This document shows, piece after piece, positions 1 through 5,052 of a DNA stretch of 5,905 nt (the stretch's first letter is position 1; every line of letters begins with the position of its first letter). Origin of the DNA: Eubacterium sp. (GTDB taxonomy: Bacteria > Bacillota > Clostridia > Lachnospirales > Lachnospiraceae); NCBI GenBank assembly GCA_017616955.1, contig JAFZXD010000285.1:1-5905 (forward strand), given 5' to 3'. The notes below the pieces were generated by a model that searched no databases, was not told the origin of the DNA, and saw only the letters and a list, made by a program, of their open reading frames with translations. A program made the translations under genes and the position numbers.

Positions 1-260
1 AACTCGTACAGTTTCTTCTGTATCACATACTTCTTATCCTTGTCCATAGCAATAACCCTCTGCCCCTCCGAGTAAAATGTAATCACATCCATCGGATTGA
101 CCATACATTTATTACCAACTTCATCTGTAGCAGAAATAGACGAATCAAAGAATGTGTGGAGCTTATCCAACACATTCTTCACATCGTCACTGAGCTCATT
201 ATTGCATACATGAACTTCTATCTCTTTATACTGTTCTTTAATCTCTGTTCTAATCTTCAA
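1..260 (-). CDS. LytTR-family DNA-binding regulator, C-terminus off the left edge
   Basis: The gene reads leftward and is cut by the window edge, leaving 86 codons. The product begins (L/M)KIRTEIKEQYKEIEVHV and continues with a stretch (NELSDDVKNVLDKLHTFF) followed by the first part of a LytTR domain: VNPMDVITFYSEGQRVIAMDKDKKYVIQKKLYEL. That is the usual order in short LytTR proteins of Firmicutes, which often sit beside ABC-2 exporters and DUF3021 membrane proteins; what follows here is outside the window. LytTR domains bind DNA through beta strands and act as transcription regulators. No ATG lies between the upstream in-frame TAA and the conserved region. The TTG at 258-260 is chosen because the resulting MKIR start resembles family N-termini and AGGCAGGA (268-275) lies 7 bases upstream. 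Domain call fairly sure; the exact start is less so; target genes unknown. Confidence 0.72.
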   Translation of the reverse strand, partial: MKIRTEIKEQYKEIEVHVCNNELSDDVKNVLDKLHTFFDSSISATDEVGNKCMVNPMDVITFYSEGQRVIAMDKDKKYVIQKKLYE

Positions 261-315
261 AGAATTATCCTGCCTTGTTTATTCTTATTCAATTCAGGTA
301 TAAAATTATATATAA

Positions 316-344
316 AGTATAGATTAACAGAGATACCTTCGCAA
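316..344 (-). promoter_or_regulatory. Likely sigma-A promoter of the LytTR gene
   Basis: On the minus strand TTGCGA (339-344) is followed after exactly 17 bp by TATACT (316-321). It lies between the permease stop codon and the TTG start of the LytTR gene, giving a leader of about 50 bases. It matches the consensus at 4/6 and 5/6 positions. Because no convincing terminator separates it from the exporter genes, read-through from them is also possible. Confidence 0.45.
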
Positions 345-362
345 GAAAGATTTCTTTTATTT

Positions 363-1133
363 CTACCTATCTTTATTCATTTGTTTTCCAAAAACTATAA
401 CAGCAAGTACAGTCATTACAAGAGCCGACAAAACAGTAACCGTTAAAGGAAGCCCAAACTTTTCAAATGCACCTGTGATATCCAGATTTACACTAGCTCT
501 CGCCACTTTTGTACAGTATATAAACGGAAGACATTTGCATACCTTATAAATCGATCCGCCTACACCTTCTGCATCAAAGAAAACACCTCCGAGAAATGTC
601 GCTCCCGAAACGATTACAGAACATATACCCGGCGCAGATTTCTCATTAAGCAGCGAACCAAACATAAGTCCGATTGCAATAAACATCATAGCTGAAGGAA
701 GAGTTGTTACAACTGCCAGAGCCAGTCCGCCAAGGTTTAATTCATATCCGACAATCTTCGCTATTATTATTGCTGCGACAAATGTAACTACTGACTGAAT
801 AACACTTACAAGCAGCATAGGAAGAATGTATCCGAGCGCAAAATCTCTGCCCTTCATAGGAGAAGAGAAAAGCCTTATCAGGAAAGAACTGCTTCTGTCA
901 TTAGTTACTTGTATCGCAGTGAACAGCATTATAAATGTCTGTCCAAATATAAGAACTCCCCCTGACAGATTATCAATTCTGAAAATACTCATCCCCGCTT
1001 CTTTCGGAATACTTTCATTTACAACCGACATTACGATAAGCATCACGATTGGAAATGCAATACAAAATATATATCCCAGCACATCTCTTGAAAGCTCCAT
1101 AAAATTCTTCTTAGCAAATACTAACGTTCTCAT
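363..1133 (-). CDS. ABC-2 type transporter permease
   Basis: Membrane subunit of an ABC exporter, 256 residues, a usual length for short ABC-2 permeases. Hydrophobic segments are visible at about residues 18-38, 56-76, 102-126, 134-158, 166-187 and 229-249, giving six membrane spans with a short charged N-terminus and a basic C-terminal tail (KQMNKDR). The stretch NDRSSSFLIRLFSSPMKGRDF (about 78-98) between spans 2 and 3 matches the cytoplasmic coupling region of ABC-2 permeases (typical pattern: E/DR..G....L..SP). A strong AAGGAG (1141-1146) lies 7 bases ahead of the ATG, and the ATG overlaps the ATPase stop as ATGA, so the two are translationally coupled. The substrate cannot be read from the sequence; drugs, peptides or lipids are all possible for this family. 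The divergent PadR gene suggests an efflux or cell-envelope stress role, which is inference. Confidence 0.88.
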   Translation of the reverse strand: MRTLVFAKKNFMELSRDVLGYIFCIAFPIVMLIVMSVVNESIPKEAGMSIFRIDNLSGGVLIFGQTFIMLFTAIQVTNDRSSSFLIRLFSSPMKGRDFALGYILPMLLVSVIQSVVTFVAAIIIAKIVGYELNLGGLALAVVTTLPSAMMFIAIGLMFGSLLNEKSAPGICSVIVSGATFLGGVFFDAEGVGGSIYKVCKCLPFIYCTKVARASVNLDITGAFEKFGLPLTVTVLSALVMTVLAVIVFGKQMNKDR

Positions 1134-1864
1134 TTTGATTCTCCTTCCGCAACCGATACGAATATATTCTCGAGTCCTTTCTGTCCGGTCTGTTTTTCCA
1201 GACTTTCCAGATCACCCATCATCACTATTTCTCCGTCTATCATAATAGCTATCCTGTCTGCCAGAGCCTCAGCCTCTTCCATATAATGTGTAGTAAGAAT
1301 TATGGTCTTATCTTTTTTAAGTCTTTCAATCTCCCTCCATAGTTCTCTCCTAGCCAAAACATCCAGTCCGAGTGTCGGTTCATCAAGAAATAAAACCTTC
1401 GGATTACCTATTATCGCCATAGCAATCGACAGTCTTCTCTGCCAACCTCCGGACAGCTTGCCACTTCTTGTATTTCTTACTTCATCAAGCTTAAAGCTTT
1501 TTATGATATCATCTACATGATCCACTCTGTCCTTCTTGCCAAACTTATCAGCATCCAGATATATGTCAGCCATAAACTGAAGGTTTTCTTCTACTGTAAG
1601 ATTTTTTGCAATCGCTGTATCCTGCGTTGATACACCAATCAGTTTTTTCACTTCATCTGATTTTTCAACCACATCATATCCGGCTATCTCTGCAGTTCCA
1701 CCCGAAGGCTTTAAAAGGCATGACAGCATCTTTATCGTAGTTGTTTTTCCGGCACCGTTCACTCCGAGCAGAGCGAGCATCTCACCTTCTTTAACTTCAA
1801 AACTGATACCTTTTACAGCTTCCTTTGTTCCATATTTTTTTGTGAGGTTTTCTATTTTAATCAT
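1130..1864 (-). CDS. ABC transporter ATP-binding protein
   Basis: Nucleotide-binding subunit that powers the permease encoded just downstream. The 244-residue product carries all expected motifs in order: Walker A GVNGAGKTT (about 34-42), Q-loop Gln at 81, signature LSGGWQRR (137-144), Walker B VLFLDEP (157-163), D-loop GLD, and the switch His in TTHYMEEAE (His193). The signature has Trp where the classical LSGGQ has Gln, a position that varies in this exporter subfamily. An open frame extends upstream to 2044, but that extension would be read from the promoter/operator region and encodes an unrelated hydrophobic stretch. The ATG at 1862-1864 is chosen because AAAGGA (1872-1877) lies 7 bases ahead and MIKIENLTKKYG is the normal N-terminus. 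The stop overlaps the permease start by 4 bp. Divergent from padR, so probably under its control. Confidence 0.93.
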   Translation of the reverse strand: MIKIENLTKKYGTKEAVKGISFEVKEGEMLALLGVNGAGKTTTIKMLSCLLKPSGGTAEIAGYDVVEKSDEVKKLIGVSTQDTAIAKNLTVEENLQFMADIYLDADKFGKKDRVDHVDDIIKSFKLDEVRNTRSGKLSGGWQRRLSIAMAIIGNPKVLFLDEPTLGLDVLARRELWREIERLKKDKTIILTTHYMEEAEALADRIAIMIDGEIVMMGDLESLEKQTGQKGLENIFVSVAEGESK

Positions 1865-1907
1865 ATCTTTTTCCTTTCTTCTGTTACCTGTCTCAACTGT
1901 TAGACCG

Positions 1908-1936
1908 ATTATATATAGCCCAAAAAGAAAAGAAAA
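1908..1936 (-). promoter_or_regulatory. Possible promoter of the ABC exporter operon
   Basis: A perfect minus-strand TATAAT lies at 1908-1913, about 45 bases upstream of the ATPase start. Seventeen bases further upstream is TTTTCT (1931-1936), a poor -35 element (3/6), as might fit an activator- or repressor-controlled promoter. Directly downstream of the -10, at 1892-1900, the minus strand reads ACAGTTGAG, identical to part of the second padR operator. Position is supported by the -10 only. Confidence 0.3.
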
Positions 1937-2011
1937 TAGATTTGACATGAACGGTATTTGGAGATAAATGAACGGCAAAATTATAAAAATAAAGAATTGA
2001 AAAATATATAG

Positions 2012-2040
2012 TTGACATATACAGTCAGACTGTATATAAT
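2012..2040 (+). promoter_or_regulatory. Consensus sigma-A promoter of padR-DUF2812
   Basis: TTGACA (2012-2017) and TATAAT (2035-2040) both match the consensus exactly and are separated by 17 bp. Transcription should begin near 2047, leaving a leader of about 50 bases before the padR ATG at 2098. The GGAGG within CGGAGGT (2084-2090) serves as its ribosome binding site. Such a strong promoter usually needs a repressor, and a palindromic operator does occupy its spacer. Confidence 0.85.
2017..2037. promoter_or_regulatory. Operator O1, perfect palindrome in the padR promoter
   Basis: ATATACAGTC (2017-2026), a central A, then GACTGTATAT (2028-2037) form a perfect 10-1-10 inverted repeat. It spans the whole promoter spacer and enters the -10 box, so a bound dimer would block RNA polymerase. 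Dyad sites of the TACAnnnnnTGTA kind are compatible with PadR winged-helix dimers, but BlaI/CopY-type repressors use similar half-sites. Assignment to the adjacent PadR protein is inferred from position. Confidence 0.75.
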
Positions 2041-2045
2041 TCAAT

Positions 2046-2064
2046 TATACAGTTGAGCTGTATA
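2046..2064. promoter_or_regulatory. Operator O2, second imperfect copy
   Basis: TATACAGTT (2046-2054), central G, then AGCTGTATA (2056-2064) form a 9-1-9 dyad with a single mismatched pair (2053/2057). It repeats the ATACAG...CTGTAT core of O1 with centres 28 bp apart (2027 and 2055), and lies at the expected transcription start. Two sites suggest binding of two dimers and tighter autoregulation. Confidence 0.65.
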
Positions 2065-2097
2065 TTCAGAGATGTGCAATATACGGAGGTTATATAG

Positions 2098-2409
2098 ATG
2101 AACAGAAGTAAGTATTTACCACTTACGGAAACTACATATCTAATACTGGTGGCTCTGATCGAGCCGGGACATGGATACCGAATCATGCAGAAGGTCGAAG
2201 AATTAAGTGATGGAAATGTTCGAGTCGCTGCCGGAACTATGTACGGAGCCATTGAGAATCTTATGAAGCTCAAATGGATTCAATCTGTTCCCAGCAATGA
2301 TGCAAGAAGAAAAGTTTATCAGATTACAGATGACGGAATGGCCATCCTGAGAGAAGAAACCCAAAGGCTTAGATCCATGGTTTCCGTTGCAGATAAGAAT
2401 AATATATAG
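2098..2409 (+). CDS. PadR-family transcriptional regulator
   Basis: Short winged-helix repressor of 103 residues, the usual length of the compact PadR group. The N-terminal two thirds carry the PadR pattern: LTETTYLILVALIEPGHGYRIMQKVEELS (about 9-37), the recognition region VAAGTMYGAIENLMKLKWI (43-61), and the wing with DARRKVYQITDDGMAIL (68-84). A single C-terminal helix (about 84-96) probably forms the dimer interface. PadR proteins are cytoplasmic dimers that usually repress an adjacent efflux or stress gene and themselves, released by a small molecule or a partner protein. GGAGG lies 9 bases ahead of the ATG. The gene is divergent from the ABC exporter and 26 bases ahead of a DUF2812 gene, a recurrent PadR partner in Firmicutes. 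The two palindromes in its promoter argue for autorepression. The inducer is unknown. Confidence 0.9.
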   Translation: MNRSKYLPLTETTYLILVALIEPGHGYRIMQKVEELSDGNVRVAAGTMYGAIENLMKLKWIQSVPSNDARRKVYQITDDGMAILREETQRLRSMVSVADKNNI

Positions 2410-2435
2410 AAAGGACTCACTTAGGAGGTTTTATC

Positions 2436-3071
2436 ATGGAAAAAGAAACTATTGTTAAACACAAGTTTTTTATAACTGATATAGATAAAGTGCAGCAGTT
2501 TATAGACAACTACAGAGAAAAGGGATATAAGCTTGCTTATGTAAATAGAGATTCATTTTCATTTATATTCAAAAAATGTCACGATGATTTTAACCCAAAA
2601 GTAAGAATTGATTATCGATCATTCAAGAAGAGAGACGACTTTCAGGAATACCTTACATTATTTGAAGATTCCGGATGGAAACACTTAAGCGGTTCCTTCA
2701 GCAGTGGAATACAGTATTTTGAACAGATGAACGAAGATTCCGATGATGAGATTTTCTCCGATAAGCAATCACATGCAGAGTTGTATAGAAGGCTATTTGC
2801 ATTTGCCATCACCTTCTTAGGTTTATTCTTGGTTTACCTATTTGTATTTGGACCTAGATATGACCTAAGCTTATATCTTCATCCGAAGGATATGTTCCTC
2901 ACCCCCGGATTATGGGAAATGAACGGCTCCAGATTTGCTTTTGCATTTCTATTTGAATTACCTTTTGTAATATTAAGAAACGGTTTTCCGGTTATTTGGT
3001 TAATATGTGTAATCCTGTTTTCCAGTTGTGCCATAAAAGTTAAGAAGAAAGAACTGGCTCTTAAGAAATAA
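2436..3071 (+). CDS. DUF2812 domain-containing membrane protein
   Basis: Uncharacterised family commonly co-transcribed with PadR regulators. The soluble N-terminal domain (about 1-97) shows the DUF2812 hallmarks: a KHKFFITDIDKVQQFIDNYREKGYKL start, a central SFIFKKC strand, then the pattern FQEYLTLFEDSGWKHLSGSFSSGIQYFE (69-96). An acidic linker (NEDSDDEIFSD) follows. The C-terminal half holds hydrophobic segments at about 118-138, 167-180 and 184-201, and ends in a lysine-rich tail (KVKKKELALKK), which suggests a cytoplasmic C-terminus. No signal peptide, so the DUF2812 domain is probably cytoplasmic. AGGAGG (2423-2428) lies 7 bases ahead of the ATG. It is the second gene of the padR unit, followed 3 bases later by a terminator. 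It may modulate PadR or sense membrane state; that is inference, since no function is established. Confidence 0.82.
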   Translation: MEKETIVKHKFFITDIDKVQQFIDNYREKGYKLAYVNRDSFSFIFKKCHDDFNPKVRIDYRSFKKRDDFQEYLTLFEDSGWKHLSGSFSSGIQYFEQMNEDSDDEIFSDKQSHAELYRRLFAFAITFLGLFLVYLFVFGPRYDLSLYLHPKDMFLTPGLWEMNGSRFAFAFLFELPFVILRNGFPVIWLICVILFSSCAIKVKKKELALKK

Positions 3072-3074
3072 TAG

Positions 3075-3104
3075 AACAAAAGCCTGCTTTCGCAGGCTTT
3101 TGTT
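3075..3104. terminator. Bidirectional rho-independent terminator
   Basis: AACAAAAGCCTGC (3075-3087) and GCAGGCTTTTGTT (3092-3104) form a perfect 13-bp stem around a 4-base loop (TTTC on plus, GAAA on minus). The stem has a G+C-rich core (GCCTGC) and ends in T-runs on both strands. It lies 3 bases after the DUF2812 stop and 45 bases beyond the stop of the converging alkyltransferase-like gene, so it can serve both. Confidence 0.9.
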
Positions 3105-3157
3105 ACATTATCGACAAACCAAGATGATTCGTTGTCAAATATGTTCTGCTTAGCCAT
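3105..3157 (-). other. Possible remnant of a gene start behind the MmcQ/MGMT gene
   Basis: An ATG at 3155-3157 overlaps the stop of the upstream gene (ATGGCTAA) and has GAGGAGG (3164-3170) 6 bases ahead. The frame starts MAKQNIFDNESSWFVDN and runs without a stop into the terminator and then antisense through the DUF2812 gene. The opening NIFDNE resembles the first residues of some Firmicute SAM-dependent methyltransferases, which is from memory and weak. The purine-rich stretch also encodes the Asp-Glu-Glu end of the upstream protein, so the ribosome site may be accidental. Confidence 0.18.
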
Positions 3158-3794
3158 TTTCTGCCTCCTCATCTTGCCATTGATACTTGTTAAGATCAAC
3201 TCTTCCGTCTGATAATACTACCCCTTCTGCTTCAAGAAGCTTAGCCTGAACCTCCGCACCTCCAAATGCAAATCCACCGGCAAGTGAACCTTTTGAATCC
3301 ACCACTCGAAAGCATGGAATATTATCCGGATCCGGATTTTTATGGAGTGCATTTCCCACTGCCCGAGACATTCGACTGTTTCCGGCAATTCGAGCTATCT
3401 GTGAATATGTTGCAACCCTCCCATACGGAATCTTCTTCACAGCTTCGTATATTCGTTTCGTCGGACTGTCACTGACCAGAGTATAGCTTTCCTCTATCAT
3501 CTGTTTCACATCCTCATCCGGAATTGTTCCATCGAGAATGATAGTATTCCAGTGTTCTTTATTCTGGTGATATCCCGGAATAACAGAATCGTAGGCCTTT
3601 CTCCAGAAGTATGCTACTTCAGGATTCACCTTAACGTTGAGATTGATATATCCATCTCTTTCGTATGTCCAAAGAAATGCTTTTTTATTTCCACCAAATC
3701 TCACAAGCTGCCAGTTATCATCATGAAACGGAGCATCTTGATATGTGTCCGGAAATGAAAGTCCAAACTTCAGCGCTTCTTCTCTTGTTGTCAA
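3150..3794 (-). CDS. MmcQ/YjbR - alkyltransferase-like (MGMT) fusion protein
   Basis: Two-domain protein of 214 residues from the TTG start. Residues about 2-109 form an MmcQ/YjbR (DUF419) domain: REEALKFGLSFPDTYQDAPFHDDNWQLVRF, AFLWTYERDGYINLNVKV, then GYHQNKEHWNTIILDG. Residues about 112-205 form the DNA-binding domain of O6-alkylguanine-DNA alkyltransferases: IYEAVKKIPYGRVATYSQIARIAGN, helix MSRAVGNALHKNP with the arginine finger (Arg144), the active-site loop IPCFRVVDSKG, and LLEAEG with the conserved Glu190. The acceptor Cys161 is present, but the His normally after it (PCHRV) is Phe162. It may repair or merely sense alkylated bases. TTG at 3792-3794 is chosen because ACGGAGGG lies 8 bases ahead and MTTREEAL fits family N-termini; an ATG at 3819-3821, lacking a good ribosome site, would add nine residues. 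A minus-strand TATAAT at 3854-3859 may belong to its promoter. Confidence 0.87.
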   Translation of the reverse strand: MTTREEALKFGLSFPDTYQDAPFHDDNWQLVRFGGNKKAFLWTYERDGYINLNVKVNPEVAYFWRKAYDSVIPGYHQNKEHWNTIILDGTIPDEDVKQMIEESYTLVSDSPTKRIYEAVKKIPYGRVATYSQIARIAGNSRMSRAVGNALHKNPDPDNIPCFRVVDSKGSLAGGFAFGGAEVQAKLLEAEGVVLSDGRVDLNKYQWQDEEAENG

Positions 3795-3802
3795 GCCAGT
3801 AA

Positions 3803-3810
3803 CCCTCCGT
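3803..3810 (-). promoter_or_regulatory. Ribosome binding site that favours the TTG start
   Basis: The minus strand reads ACGGAGGG here, a near-ideal Shine-Dalgarno sequence, followed by 8 bases and then TTG (3792-3794). The alternative ATG at 3819-3821 lies upstream of this site and has only a weak GAAAG ahead of it, so it cannot use this sequence. Confidence 0.7.
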
Positions 3811-3911
3811 GAAATACACATTCATATACTTTCAAATCATTCCTGCTACTTTCATTATACTTTTTGCTTTTTACACACTATCTTATAATATATATCAAAT
3901 CGGTCTCAATA

Positions 3912-3928
3912 ACAATTATTTCAATTGT
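3912..3928. repeat. Inverted repeat in the fliB-family leader
   Basis: ACAATT (3912-3917) and AATTGT (3923-3928) form a 6-5-6 dyad, 54 to 70 bases ahead of the methylase start. Its size suits a dimeric repressor or activator. In A+T-rich DNA such a dyad can arise by chance. Confidence 0.35.
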
Positions 3929-3941
3929 ATACACAGATAAA

Positions 3942-3955
3942 TAATGGTACCATTA
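3942..3955. repeat. Perfect 14-bp palindrome ahead of the fliB-family gene
   Basis: TAATGGTACCATTA is a perfect palindrome without a loop, 26 bases upstream of the methylase ATG and 15 bases upstream of its ribosome binding site. With no loop it is more likely a protein-binding site than an RNA hairpin. It could act with the dyad at 3912-3928. No binding protein can be named. Confidence 0.45.
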
Positions 3956-3981
3956 AAAGAGTTTTTACAAAGGGGAATGTC

Positions 3982-5052
3982 ATGCTTTACAGAACACAAC
4001 AGGATTTTGAAAGATTCAAATGCATAGCGGATAGATGTCCAAAGAGCTGCTGCATCGGATGGCAGATTGTAATCGATGATTCCAGCATCGAAAAATATCA
4101 GAACACCCGTGGAGATTTTACCAATCGTTTACAGTCTTCTATTGACTTCGACGAGCACTGTTTCATACAGAACCATCATCGCTGCAGTATGTTAAATGAC
4201 AGCGGACTTTGCGACCTGCACTCAACTCTTGGAGAGGATTACTTATGTGATACCTGCCGCCTCTATCCCAGACATGCCGAAGAATTCCTGGATATTCGCG
4301 AGTATTCCCTTTCACTATCATGTCCCGAAGCAGTCAGAATGCTTTTGAAACCTGACTATGATTTTAAGATAACTGAATCACAGGATGACTCTTTTGACGA
4401 TGAAGATGATTTTGAAGACTTTGATTTCCTGGTATTTGATAAGCTTGCCTACGCAAGAGATAAGATGTTTGAAGTTGCAAGTGACAGATCTTTAGACCTT
4501 CAAGCAAGAATGAAAATTGTCGCTGAAGCCGCATACAAACTTCAAGTATTATTTGACGAAGGCGAGATATTTGAGATGGATAATGTCATCAATGATATGA
4601 CCAAAAATCAAGATGATAAAATTCACTCAGATTCTTCACATGCTTCCCTTTCTCCAGATTATCTGACAGACAGTCTTGAAGTTCTTTTAGATATGGAAGT
4701 TCTTGAAGAATCATGGCGAGATAGTATCTTATCCTGCCAAAATTTCTGGAAAGAAAAAAATAGATCATCAGATGAATGGCATGCTGCCATGTATCCATCC
4801 GATGATCTGGAATATGTTTTTGAAAAAGTTCTTAAATCTCTGCTCTTTTCATATTTTTGCGGAGCTATATATGACGGACAGATCTACGCCCGCGCTATGA
4901 TCGCAGTTCAAAGCATCAGATGGCTTATGATGCTTTACTATACATCCGACGAAGACTCTCCGGCATCAACTATATATCTATATTCAAGAGAAGTAGAGCA
5001 TTCGGATATCAATATAAACTCACTGATCAGCTTTTTTGAAGAGGACTTATAA
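3982..5052 (+). CDS. fliB: FliB-family flagellin lysine-N-methylase
   Basis: FliB methylates surface lysines of flagellin. The 356-residue product shows the cysteine-rich N-terminal half of the family: Cys14, Cys19, Cys23 and Cys24 in CIADRCPKSCCIGWQIVID; Cys68, Cys77, Cys89 and Cys92 in RCSMLNDSGLCDLHSTLGEDYLCDTCRLYPR; and Cys114 in SLSLSCPEAVRMLL. Cysteines of this type are reported to bind an Fe-S cluster in Salmonella FliB. A strongly acidic stretch (about 132-148, DDSFDDEDDFEDFD) links to a helical C-terminal half, which ends with the family signature SREVEHSDININSLISFF. Slightly shorter than enteric FliB (about 400). ATG at 3982 is chosen because AAGGGG (3970-3975) lies 6 bases ahead; the frame stays open up to a TTG at 3925 with no ribosome site. 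No flagellar gene lies nearby, and FliB homologues may have other substrates, so the exact target is inferred. Confidence 0.85.
   Translation: MLYRTQQDFERFKCIADRCPKSCCIGWQIVIDDSSIEKYQNTRGDFTNRLQSSIDFDEHCFIQNHHRCSMLNDSGLCDLHSTLGEDYLCDTCRLYPRHAEEFLDIREYSLSLSCPEAVRMLLKPDYDFKITESQDDSFDDEDDFEDFDFLVFDKLAYARDKMFEVASDRSLDLQARMKIVAEAAYKLQVLFDEGEIFEMDNVINDMTKNQDDKIHSDSSHASLSPDYLTDSLEVLLDMEVLEESWRDSILSCQNFWKEKNRSSDEWHAAMYPSDDLEYVFEKVLKSLLFSYFCGAIYDGQIYARAMIAVQSIRWLMMLYYTSDEDSPASTIYLYSREVEHSDININSLISFFEEDL

Noticed and set aside
343..356. AAGAAA-GA-TTTCTT inverted repeat after the permease as a terminator
   Set aside because: A 6-bp all-but-A/T stem with a 2-base loop is too weak, and it overlaps the -35 of the next gene's promoter.
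156..446. Plus-strand 96-residue hydrophobic frame
   Set aside because: It is antisense to the LytTR gene and the permease end, has no ribosome site, and shows no family pattern.
1942..1970. Second plus-strand TTGACA as an extra padR promoter
   Set aside because: No acceptable -10 box follows at 16-18 bp (TAAATG at 17 bp matches only three positions).
1865..2044. Upstream in-frame extension of the ATPase, giving a hydrophobic N-terminus
   Set aside because: It overlaps the promoter and operator region, has no ribosome site, and the ATPase family begins at MIKIENL with a good AAAGGA ahead.
2879..3157. Minus-strand 92-residue frame starting MAKQNIFDN as an intact gene
   Set aside because: Most of it is antisense to DUF2812 and a strong terminator crosses it; only the first codons could be a remnant.
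3870..3898. TTTACA-17-TATCAA as the promoter of the FliB-family gene
   Set aside because: Plausible spacing and 5/6 for -35, but several rival A+T-rich boxes (TATAAT at 3884-3889 without a -35) make the choice arbitrary, so it is not listed as a feature.
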